This document shows positions 25,594 to 34,759 of a stretch of DNA of 64,000 bases, one piece after another (positions within the stretch are counted from its first letter, which is position 1; each line of letters starts with the position of its first letter). Source of the stretch: Pholiota molesta (Eukaryota > Basidiomycota > Agaricomycetes > Agaricales > Strophariaceae); assembly GCA_014925825.1 (NCBI GenBank), contig JACGCK010000045.1, forward strand, positions 62,001-126,000, read 5' to 3'. Made by a program: the position numbers and the translations under genes. A model generated the notes under the pieces. The model did no database searches. It was not told the DNA's origin and saw only the letters and a list, made by a program, of their open reading frames with translations.

Positions 25594-28128
25594 ATGTCAA
25601 GGCTACCTCGTCTGCGGAGCTCCTCTCCAGACAGAAACCATACCACCAGCGATGCGGGCCCGTCATTGCCATCACGAACGGCTACGCACACGAGTCTCAA
25701 ACGCAAGGCCATTCTCGAGGAGGACGAAGAGGCGTTGGATCAACCACGGAAGCTCCCAGCTATTGGGACGATGCGGCCAGCGAGGCCACTCCAACCCTCT
25801 CGGACAGCGGCGAATGTGACCACCACTCGCGGGGCGGTTGCTCCAAAGCCACTGACCAGACCCCGAGCACCGACATTGACGCAATCTACCAGGGGCACGA
25901 GTGCACCACCAACGAGCTCTAAACCACCGTCTAAGCCATCTATGCCCTCACGACCAGCTGCCGGGAGAGTGGTGTCTGGTTCGAGGCCAGTGGCTGGAGG
26001 CCGGACGACGGAAGACAAGCGGTTCAACGAGCTCCAATCGCAGCTGACCTCCATCGAAGAAGCGCGCGCAGCAGATGCTGCTCGCCTCGCTGCGGACATG
26101 GAGGCTGAGCGCAACAAAGTGGCCGAGCTCCAAGCCAACCATCTCGCGATATCACGGGAACTTGCCAGTGCGAAATCGCAAGAACTCAACCAACGCCGCG
26201 AGCTCATCCATGCTTCGGATGAGATCGAAAACCTGAAGAAGAAACACGGCCGCGAAGTCATGGATCTCGAGATGGATATCAAGAAACGGGATCGCGAAAT
26301 TCGAGAGGTCACAGAAGACCTGCGCGTTTGTAGGAGCGACCTCGAACGAGAAAGGGAGACCGTCTCCGCTCTCAAAAACACCATTTCACACCAATCCACC
26401 GCCCATCTTACTCTCACCACCCAGAACCATGCCCTCGAAGCCCAATCCACCGCCCTTCAATCACAAATCGACGTATACGCCCGCACTGTGTCCGAAATGG
26501 CTCTCAAACTCGAAGCGGCCCAGAAACAGGTCGAAGACTTGAAGAGGGAGGCGATGGACAGCGAACTGGTGCGGAGAAAGCTCCACAACATGGTGCAGGA
26601 GCTCAAAGGGAACATTCGCGTTTTTTGTCGTGTTCGACCCGTTTTGCCTTCCGACATCGTCACATACTCTGGCTCCCTTTCGTCGTCAGGTTCGACCTCT
26701 AGCCGTTCCGACAGTGGAAGCATCGATACGGAGAAGGCCAAGGAGGAGCTTCAGGCCAACCTTTTGTTCCCTGATGCTCGAGACCACAAAGAAATCGTTG
26801 TCGCCTCTTCGTCTTCAAGTGCCACGGGCCAGGAGAGGAAGGAGGTTTATAATTTCGGATTTGATCGCGTAAGTGGCTCTTATATTCTTAGTTATATTTG
26901 CATTAATGTCTCAATTTAGGTCTTCGAGCCGGAATGCTCTCAAGCAGAAGTTTTTGAAGAAATCTCTCAGCTCGCTCAGAGCTGTACGGACGGCTACAAT
27001 GTTTGTATATTCGCCTACGGCCAAACTGGGTCCGGCAAGTCGTTTACCATGGAAGGCGGTTCAGTACGTTTCAAATTTATTTTGTCTATGTTGAAAGTCA
27101 TCTGATTTGTTCAGTCCAATGCCTCTGCGGGTATGATACCCAGAGCCGTTGAACAAGTATTCCGTGTTGCTTCGGAGATGAAGAGCAGAGGATGGGAATA
27201 CAAGCTAGAGGGCCAATTCCTGGAGATTGTAAGCTTTAACAGTTCCTCGCTTTCCGATTCTCACATTTCAACATAGTACAACGAAACGATCAACGATCTC
27301 CTCGGCAAGGGCGAATTCGACAAGAAGAAACACGAGATCAAACACGACGCGAAAACGGGCAGCACGCGCGTGACCGACGTGGAGGTCGTGCCGCTGACGT
27401 CGCCGTCGCAGGTGCGGTCGCTGCTCGCGATAGCGCAGTCGCGGCGCAGCGTTGCGGCGACGCTGATGAACGAGCGCTCGTCGCGCTCGCACTCGGTGTT
27501 CACGCTGCGCATCCGCGGCGTGCACGTCGGCGTGGACGGGTGCGCGGGCACCGGGGAGCGGTGCGAGGGCAGCCTGAATCTCGTGGATCTGGCGGGGAGC
27601 GAGCGGCTGAATGTGAGCTTTGCGAACGGCGCGGAGAAGGAGCGGGTCCGGGAGACGCAGAGCATCAATAAGAGCTTGAGTGCGTTGGGGGATGTTATTG
27701 CTGCGCTTGGGGAGAAGGGCGAGAAGGGGGGTGATAAACATATCCCGTATCGGAACTCGAAGGTGAGGCATGCTATGTTGGGGTGCGGTATCATTTGATG
27801 GCTGACAACGGAATGTTTGCTGCGCGTTTAGTTAACGTACCTGCTGCAAAATTCATTGAGCGGCAATTCAAAGACCCTGGTAAGGCTACCTTTCTGCTCT
27901 TGTTATTCGCTGATGCTTATCGATAATTATCTGCCCCAGATGGTACTCAATCTGTCACCGCTCGCCGCGCATCTGCAAGAGTCGCTGACGTCTCTGAGAT
28001 TTGCGACCAAGGTACGCTCATGGGCACCTCGTTCCTTTCGGTTGACTCCATAACTGACTCATCCGCCGACACTTTAGGTCAACAATACGACTATTGGAAC
28101 GGCGAAGAAGCAGAGCCGCGCTACATAA
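25594..28128 (+). CDS. Kinesin-14 (C-terminal motor, KAR3/Ncd type)
   Basis: Minus-end-directed microtubule motor of spindle and nuclear movement. Seven exons: 25594-26868, 26920-27063, 27115-27228, 27277-27762, 27832-27879, 27940-28011 and 28078-28128; 729 residues. Order: basic Ser/Pro-rich tail (residues 1-140), long coiled coil (about 145-335), then the neck [14 protein letters not shown] that defines C-terminal kinesins, followed by the motor with P-loop [13 protein letters not shown], switch I NERSSRSH, switch [10 protein letters not shown] and the microtubule-binding [12 protein letters not shown]. The motor ends within about 15 residues of the stop, as expected for this class. The start is the ATG before [13 protein letters not shown]; an upstream in-frame TTG at 25549 is not a start. 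Exon 4 is very GC-rich. Confidence 0.95.
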
Positions 28129-28556
28129 GCTGTAAAACACGCTCGCACGCATGTTTGCCCTTTCATCAAAGGCGGCCTTGATCGGCGGCTTGTACTTGTT
28201 AGCTGGGACCTCTTTTCTTTTTCTTGAATCAACATTTCTTTTGATGCGAAACCTTTTTTGTTTTCTCATGCTTTACATTCAATATCAACCTTTGTGATAA
28301 CTTATTCTTGCTCATTCCTGGCATTACAGGTTACATGACTCCGTGGACAATCGATGACAAGGTGCGTTTCAGATAGAACAATCCATAGTGAAAGTCTTGA
28401 AGAAACAACATGATATTCCGCTCCTCGTTTGAAGATTCTTACGTGCCTAGTGTTAGGTGGATCACTTTATTCGGATGTTATGCCAAATGCTCAACGATCC
28501 CGCTATCTACTCAGAAAGTATTATTTGAGCTCTTCTTTGAACCAGGTTCATCGATA
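28129..28556. other. Spacer between kinesin and copy 5
   Basis: Region between the convergent 3' ends of the kinesin gene and six-cysteine gene 5. No exon supported. Confidence 0.5.
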
Positions 28557-29039
28557 TTAATCACTGCGCTGTGGACAAGCGGTGGTTGTCGGGATGCAGC
28601 TGCGAAAAATAGCCTGTATTGAGAGACCATAACTTTTCATTGACAAACCCTACCTTCCAGCAAGCATGTCGTCACCCGTCTCGATAGCGAGCGATCGGCA
28701 ACAGTAGAATCCAGGAGGGCCTACGCAACATCAATTAGTTGTCGATCGGTATGTAAGTGAGTATGAGCGTGTTCACATGGCGGATCCTAAATGTTCGCCA
28801 CGTCGTCATTAGCGGTCTAAAGGCTGGAAGGTGAACGTGGACTGACCTGTGCTCTGCCGCCTGGAAATATGTGAATGAGTGTCAGCAAACCTTTAGATAT
28901 GCAATCACTATGCGTGATACTGGTGCTTACATGCTTGCGTTTGGACGTCGCGAAGAATATGATATTTAGGCATCGCAAGGGACTGCGAGAACCATGTCAT
29001 GGAAATAATCAGAGCAGTAGGAGTCAGTGTAATCCTCAT
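28557..29039 (-). CDS. Small secreted six-cysteine protein, copy 5 (long loop)
   Basis: Exons 29039-28931, 28860-28847, 28786-28777 (10-nt microexon), 28720-28654 and 28599-28557 give 80 residues, the longest member. N terminus hydrophobic (TALIISMTWFSQSLA) but less typical as a signal peptide than the others. Spacing C-x7-C-x5-CC-x15-C-x6-C; the core CPPGFYCCRS lacks the Gly-Pro that usually follows CC, and the loop after CC is the longest in the family. Exon 2 is again 14 nt. Inverted like copy 4. It is the most diverged member and could be decaying, but frame, all splice sites and all six cysteines are intact. Confidence 0.75.
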
Positions 29040-29576
29040 GGCTGACGTCTTCGTGAGGATGTGGGTGTATTTTAAAACCCTATTTTCTTTATGTGAGCGC
29101 TCTGTATATGACCATAGCGTAGCTTACAACACAAAATCTCAGATGGTTAGTCCGGAATAGATAGATACTCCAATTGTTGCCGACGCCAACTGTTCGACAT
29201 CGATACTAGTACAAACTGAATTTGCGATGAATGATAGAAGAGTTGGCCGCGGCGGACTTGGCCATGGGCGCTACTGCTGTCATGATCATTCATGGCGTTT
29301 CTAACTCAGATATAACATTTGAATCATGCATGTCAGGGATTTGGAATCTGGAAAGCATGTAGCTAGGTTAGGCAGAAATTGGACGTCCCTTGAATGGGAA
29401 AGTCTTATTGGTAATAAGCCGGATCGTGCTCTGCCACCTCCTGTCTCCCGCCAATCCTCAAGGTACGCACCTGACGGGAGCGCTTCTTTATTTATAGATC
29501 GTTCAGACCATCTATAAGATTGGCTTCGAGTATTACAGAGGCTCTATCAACTCTGCTGGTTCCCCGTTTGAAAGCC
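29040..29576. other. Divergent promoter region between copies 5 and 6
   Basis: No exon supported. TATTTATAG near 29489 is a possible TATA element about 88 bases before copy 6. Confidence 0.5.
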
Positions 29577-30040
29577 ATGAAACTCTCTCTTTCTGTTCTC
29601 ATCGTTGCCCTTGGATTTATTTCCATTTCATATGGTCTACCAAGCCCCCAGGGTGAAAGCACTACTCCGACTTGTAAGTCTGCTTTGAAATATATATCCT
29701 ATGTCCATAAACTGATATATTTTTGACCGCATAGGTGGCGGGGACCCGGTATGTTGAGGTATTCAGACTACATTCAAACAGCTAACAACATTGCAAAAAA
29801 CCTCACTTCCAGGACCAAGCTTGTAAGTCTTTTCTTTACATCCGATCGGAAGAACTTTGAATGTTGAAGCTGATGTTGCACCTAATAGGCCCGACTGGAT
29901 ATCATTGTTGTTTGACATTTACGGTTGAGACGCCTTTGAGGGGAAGGTAAACTTAGGCTATTTCACTATAGAACGGCGCTGACAGTGATTGTTCTCCTTA
30001 TAGCTGCGAGCCTGGACGATTTGGAGTTTGCCCGCTGTAA
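29577..30040 (+). CDS. Small secreted six-cysteine protein, copy 6
   Basis: Exons 29577-29673, 29735-29748, 29813-29822 (10 nt), 29889-29946 and 30004-30040 give 71 residues. Signal peptide LSLSVLIVALGFISISYG. Spacing C-x7-C-x5-CC-x12-C-x7-C, with CPTGYHCCLT at the core and a C-terminal ...CPL ending shared with copies 7-9. The start is the ATG at 29577; the open frame extends further upstream but only to a TTG. Phases 1-0-1-2 as in the rest of the family. Confidence 0.85.
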
Positions 30041-30853
30041 AGTTACTCCGAAATTCCAGGCATTACCTAGTCTTGTTATTTTCAGTTTCTATGAAAGCCC
30101 TTGACCAGTTGACCTAATGATATTGAACGTTCTGATATGCTTCCAGAATGTCCGAGCAATGATGCTGGCCGCCCTTCTGCTGCGTGAATGTGACCGCTTT
30201 TGGAACATGTGTCATTGTCTGACTGGGAGCCAAATGAACATCGGTCTTTCGATCATATTCCAAAGCAATATGATGTGAATCTGTATCGCTTACAAGTTTT
30301 CCTGTAGGCAGAATGCAGGACTTGAGTCTCGGAGAATAATACATCTGATACGTACCCACATCACTTCCGTGAGCGGCATAGTTATCCCCTGTGGTATAAC
30401 GGTCCTTAGGTGACTAAGTAGGTCAACAAATGACATGGAGATCAAGTTGACAGCCTCTGATATATCTCCGATTTTCAATTGTCGACTGGTTGAATATGAT
30501 TTTTTATATGATAGGTAGAGCTACACGAGTCCAATGACTTCAACTGGAGATCCGATAGCTACAATTACGACTAGGACGGATTCATTACAGTTTTGAGCCT
30601 TTCGGAGAATGCTCGTTTAATTTCACAAACGAATGAAGTGATTGATCTATAACACTGTGTACTTAGAATACATTCTGGCGTACCAGAACACACGCTCTGG
30701 TTTCCCTACCGAGGGTAAAGTTTCTAAAGGTCTGAGCTGGTCTAAGCACTACTATGAAAGAATTATTTTTGGCGCGTAGTTAACAGTATAAAAGAACTCC
30801 CCTCTATTTACGACGACTCTCTAACTTGCACCGCTAAACCCCATTGTACAGAA
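30041..30853. other. Spacer between copies 6 and 7
   Basis: About 0.8 kb, no exon supported; minus-strand short ORFs at 30114-30478 lack domain similarity. TATAAAA at 30787-30793 lies 67 bases before copy 7. Confidence 0.5.
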
Positions 30854-32128
30854 ATGCAATTCTTCACCATGTCCCTAGCTGTTTTCCTCGCGTTTGCTTC
30901 GCAGGCTTTGGCATCGCCGACTCCTCAAGATACTACCACCGTTTACCACTGTGCGCAACTTAGTTTTCAATAAATTGCGGATATATTCACTAATGCTCCT
31001 CAATCAGGCGGAGGAACCTTGGTAAGGCACTCTGAAGACAAATTTATATTGTGGACTAATCATTCAGTATCATACCTGCTTAACACGAGTAGGAGCAGAC
31101 ATGTAAGTATCTAAACGGCAGTATGCATAGGATAACACTAACTAAACGATGTTGAACAGGCCCCACAGGATGGCGCTGCTGTGGTCCCCTTTCGGTGGAG
31201 TTTGGCGGAACGTGAGTTTGCGTTTGTGAAGTTTATCGCAGCCATTCTAATCAAGGGTGTGCTAGAAAAAAATAACATATATCATGTCGATTTACAGAAA
31301 TAAGGAAGTAGAACTACCCCCCCCTCCCCTCCCCCTGCCTAATATGGAAATTTGATGGCCAAAAATGATCTCGGCACACTAAAAATAGTAACTACTCCAC
31401 CTGCATCTTGTTCTGTCACCCCTCACAGCGATCCAGATTCCATGCAGGAGCATGTTTGGTACGTCCCAAGGCATCTGTGCCATTGCCCACACTGATGATC
31501 ACTGCCATCCTTCCAGCAGGGCATGCCACTGTCCAAGACAATCGACACAGATGGGATTTGGATGGGATGGGGCCACAAGAGGGGGTTGAGAGGGGGCTTG
31601 TTGGCGGGTGATGCATTGAGTCGAGTGGGAATCAGTGGGTGCAGGTGTCTGGACCCATGCTGCTGTCATTAGTATTTCCTGTGGAGGTGAAATGTTCTGT
31701 ATATGTAGCCACATGCTGTACTGTGCCTGCTGTCTTCTGCCACATATGTCAGGGTTCATTGTTGTCAATGGAGGGCTTAACGGTCTTAACCATAGTGGTC
31801 TCACAAACTGTGATGCACGGTTGTGGGGGTTTGAGGTGGTAATAGGTGACGGGTGGTAGGAACTGGTCAGCTTAATATGCTGGATGCCACTGCAATGAGC
31901 TCGTACATACCATGTACATGCCATCTGTTAATACACAAGTGACTATGCAGTTAAAATTGACTTCTGAGCACTATACAAAAGTATATATAAGAAAAAAAAA
32001 TAAGCCCATCAGACATACCCCCCCTCCCTACCCCGATATCCCGGAATTTGCCGGCACATACCCCTTGATTCTAATGAGACCCCGGGAAAAGGTGCTACAA
32101 AGGAACCACTGGTATTTGCCCTCTTTGA
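30854..32128 (+). CDS. Small secreted six-cysteine protein, copy 7, with transposon in last intron
   Basis: Exons 30854-30950, 31008-31021, 31099-31102 (4-nt ACAT), 31160-31211 and 32092-32128 give 67 residues. Signal peptide FTMSLAVFLAFASQALA. Spacing C-x5-C-x5-CC-x10-C-x7-C, core CPTGWRCCGP. The last exon (CYKGTTGICPL after one completing base) lies 880 nt downstream of exon 4 instead of about 60-70 nt, because an 816-bp hAT-like element sits in intron 4. The exon sum is still divisible by three, and donor GTGAGT and acceptor AAAAG are present, so the gene may still be spliced. If intron 4 were not removed, translation would stop right after the donor (ACG TGA) with four cysteines. Confidence 0.8.
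31252..32067. mobile_element. Non-autonomous hAT-like element (MITE), 816 bp
   Basis: Flanked by an exact 8-bp direct repeat ATTCTAAT (31244-31251 and 32068-32075), the target-site length of hAT transposons and fitting their nTnnnnAn preference. The ends are imperfect terminal inverted repeats: CAAGGGTGTGC on the left, and CAAGGGGTATGTGC on the reverse complement of the right. Internally it has C-rich tracts just inside both ends (about 31317-31337 and 32017-32038) and no transposase-like ORF, so it would depend on a transposase elsewhere. Its composition (many TGCCA and GGATGG words) differs from the flanking genes. Confidence 0.75.
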
Positions 32129-33077
32129 ATTTGGAAGGGAATGGATAGAATCGGAGAATGTTAGCCACAAATATCTCACCAAAGTTCCAGTTCAATCTTA
32201 TTTCGTCTCGTAATAAGTAGTTGCACATTCGCGTTGAGCGTGCAAATCTAAAAGTTTGAAAGTGAATTTGACGTGCACTGACCTCCGTCTAATAATAGCT
32301 TACATCAGACGAAGCCTCGAACCCAGCCCCGGAAAGTGTTCAAGCTGAGTTGAAGAACTGGAGTCTTCAAGAAATTACTTACTACGATATAGGCAGTTAA
32401 ATTACAGATCAAGAGATGTACTTAGCTCAAATCCTCACTTATTGTCAGGAGAGACTACTGATGGAAGAGAAATCCTCCCAGTCCCCAGGTGTAAACGATA
32501 TCTTTTCAGACTGAGTATTTCGGAGGAACCTTCGGAGGTAATTCAAAATCTAGGATCTCCAAGGGCTGGTGCCTGAGAGAACCCGGGCTCTTCCCAGCAC
32601 ATAATCCAGATATAACCTAGACTCACGGAGACTTTACGTAGCTGACGAGTGATGCATTGGCTTGATGCTATTGTGGACCGCAGGAGATATTAATAGCTGC
32701 GCGCTTGTTGGTTGGTCTGGCTACGCAGTTTCGTCTCAGGATGATTGAAGGATATTCAGATATATGGGTTATTCCCGGTTATTCTCCATATAAATAAGCC
32801 TAGGTCTAGATCCGGTACTCATTTGGAATGTACAGATTTGTAGATAGTGCCGCTCCGAGCGGACGAAAAGCGAAACGTTGCTCTCAGTAGCAATCAGCTC
32901 CGTTACCTGCATGTTGGAAATAGCGCATCTAAAACTACAAACGTGTCGATAGCTCAGTACACTTTGCCATAACTTGAGCCAAGTTTACCACCATATAAAG
33001 TCTGCACACGAAATTCTAGAAATTCTATCACCCAAAGTCGTCTCGACTAAACCGCTCAAAGGATCGACTCGACAAAC
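32129..33077. other. Spacer between copies 7 and 8
   Basis: No exon supported in about 0.95 kb. TATAAA at 32994-32999 lies 84 bases before copy 8. Confidence 0.5.
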
Positions 33078-33563
33078 ATGAAGCTTTATATTATTGTCAC
33101 TGGTATCGCATCTCTTGCCATTGCCCAAGCCATTGTAATATCTGGCCCGGAGCCTACTGGTACCAACTATACTATTTCTTGTAAGCCCTGCCTTTGCAAA
33201 CATGTACAAAATTCTAACTGGAACAACTGGGACATATAGGCGATACCAGGAAGTTCGGCGTAAGTTTTCGCGCATTGTATGAAGCTTCTGGTTGATAGTC
33301 TATATTGATTAATACTTTGAAATTCCGTGCCATATCCCTCGTCGTCCAGCCCACAGGATGTAAGCATAAAATGCCGTTTCAGACCTCGAGCCGTTATATT
33401 AATATATTTCATCGCAGGTCCTCCGGAACATCATTGCTGCTCTTCTGAACTAGAAGGACAAGGGCCAACGTAAGACTATCCTAACCCTTGTCCGCGTTGT
33501 GAATCTAAAGATGTTTTATCGATTAGTTGTTTCGCTGGAACGGGTCTAATTTGCCCCCTTTGA
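33078..33563 (+). CDS. Small secreted six-cysteine protein, copy 8
   Basis: Exons 33078-33180, 33240-33259 (20 nt), 33350-33359 (10 nt), 33418-33469 and 33527-33563 give 73 residues. Signal peptide LYIIVTGIASLAIAQA. Spacing C-x9-C-x5-CC-x10-C-x7-C, core CPPEHHCCSS and ending ICPL. Exon 2 is two codons longer than the usual 14 nt, enlarging the first loop. Intron phases conserved. Function unknown. Confidence 0.85.
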
Positions 33564-34028
33564 ATACACGCGTTTTGGTCGATGTCTTGCTTAATTTGAG
33601 GTCTGATAATGTAAATACTTCGCAGAATTACCTCATATATATGCCCATGGTTATGGTACCTTTCTATGGCATTTGGATTTTGGCGTTGGCGGGCGAAAGC
33701 GGGCGAATCAGTAGCCGGATTCTAATTCATTGGAGCCTCAGGTTTGTTTCATATTTCGGAACGACAATGCCATCCATTCTGAATGAACTGGCGCCCGGGA
33801 CAGTCGGGATCCGAGTCCGTCAATCCCATCAGGTCGTCTCCTTTTACACTATAACAAAATAAATATTCCGCTTCCTATTCCTGAAGGACTAAGTTTAGGT
33901 CACTCAGGATGAGATAGTGGAATGCGGCGCTGTTTTTGGAACATGAGTGAAAAGTATAAAGTTCGTCGACGGAGGTATGGATTCTCTTCAACAAGCCAGT
34001 TGACACTCATAACCGCCCTCAAATCATC
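33564..34028. other. Spacer between copies 8 and 9
   Basis: A 111-codon open frame (33527-33862, +) begins in the last exon of copy 8 in a different frame and has no domain; not supported as a gene. TATAAA at 33955-33960 lies 74 bases before copy 9. Confidence 0.5.
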
Positions 34029-34476
34029 ATGAAGTTTTCTTTCGTGTCTTCGGCTATCGCCCTTTCGATCGCGGTCTTCTCGCAGTCTGTTGCTGCCACC
34101 TACCACTGTATGTCATTGATTTTACTATTCTTTCTTTCTTCAAGGCGATTGTTGACCTGTATCGTTGTGTAGGTGGAGGACCACACGTACGTGAATTTTT
34201 GAGTATGAATGTGCCCCTCTTTGCTAACTAGCTTTTATTGTCAACCTGAAGAATTTGGTTTGTGAGTGCTCTGGAACTAGAAAACATACCTCATTACCTG
34301 TCATTAGAACTAACATCGACTTCTCGATAGGTCCTACTAATTGGCGCTGCTGTGGACCAATCATTGACGGCGTCGGAGGAACGTAAGTAGCAGGTCTATT
34401 TCTAGTGCTTCAAATCTTCACTTCCAACTTTCATCTTAGCTGCTTCGAGGGTGCAACTGGCCTTTGCCCTCTTTAA
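34029..34476 (+). CDS. Small secreted six-cysteine protein, copy 9
   Basis: Exons 34029-34107, 34173-34186, 34252-34261 (10 nt), 34331-34382 and 34440-34476 give 63 residues. Signal peptide FVSSAIALSIAVFSQSVAA directly followed by the first cysteine, so almost no propeptide. Spacing C-x7-C-x5-CC-x10-C-x7-C, core CPTNWRCCGP, ending LCPL. It matches the family consensus best and is a good query for searches. Last member of the array before the anoctamin gene. Confidence 0.88.
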
Positions 34477-34759
34477 TAGCCTGGTTAGAAGTTTAGAGGA
34501 GCAAATGTTCAATCTTCCAGAGACTCGAATGTAGATATGCCTTTGGGATGATTAATGATTATTGAACCTCCAAGTTGTAATGAAATTCAAGGCGCTCAGT
34601 GAATATTGAGAGATTGAAAACTAAGGATGTGCATGTATATAGAACTCCACAACAGAGCGATTGTCCATTCGTACGTAACTTGTCGCAACGACGCTTGAAT
34701 CAAACTGTGACTAAAAGAATACTCGAACCGCACCGACGTCTACGCATCCCAGTCTGCCC

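Noticed and set aside
25740..26450. 236-codon minus-strand ORF opposite the kinesin coiled coil
   Set aside because: Ser/Arg-rich mirror of a Glu/Lys/Arg-rich coiled coil; the plus-strand frame continues into a complete kinesin motor.
31160..31400. Copy 7 as a gene that lost its last exon
   Set aside because: The expected terminal exon was found intact at 32092-32128 beyond an inserted element with target-site duplication.
19244..34476. Six-cysteine array as hydrophobins
   Set aside because: Hydrophobins have eight cysteines with two CC pairs; these have six with one CC pair and are much shorter.
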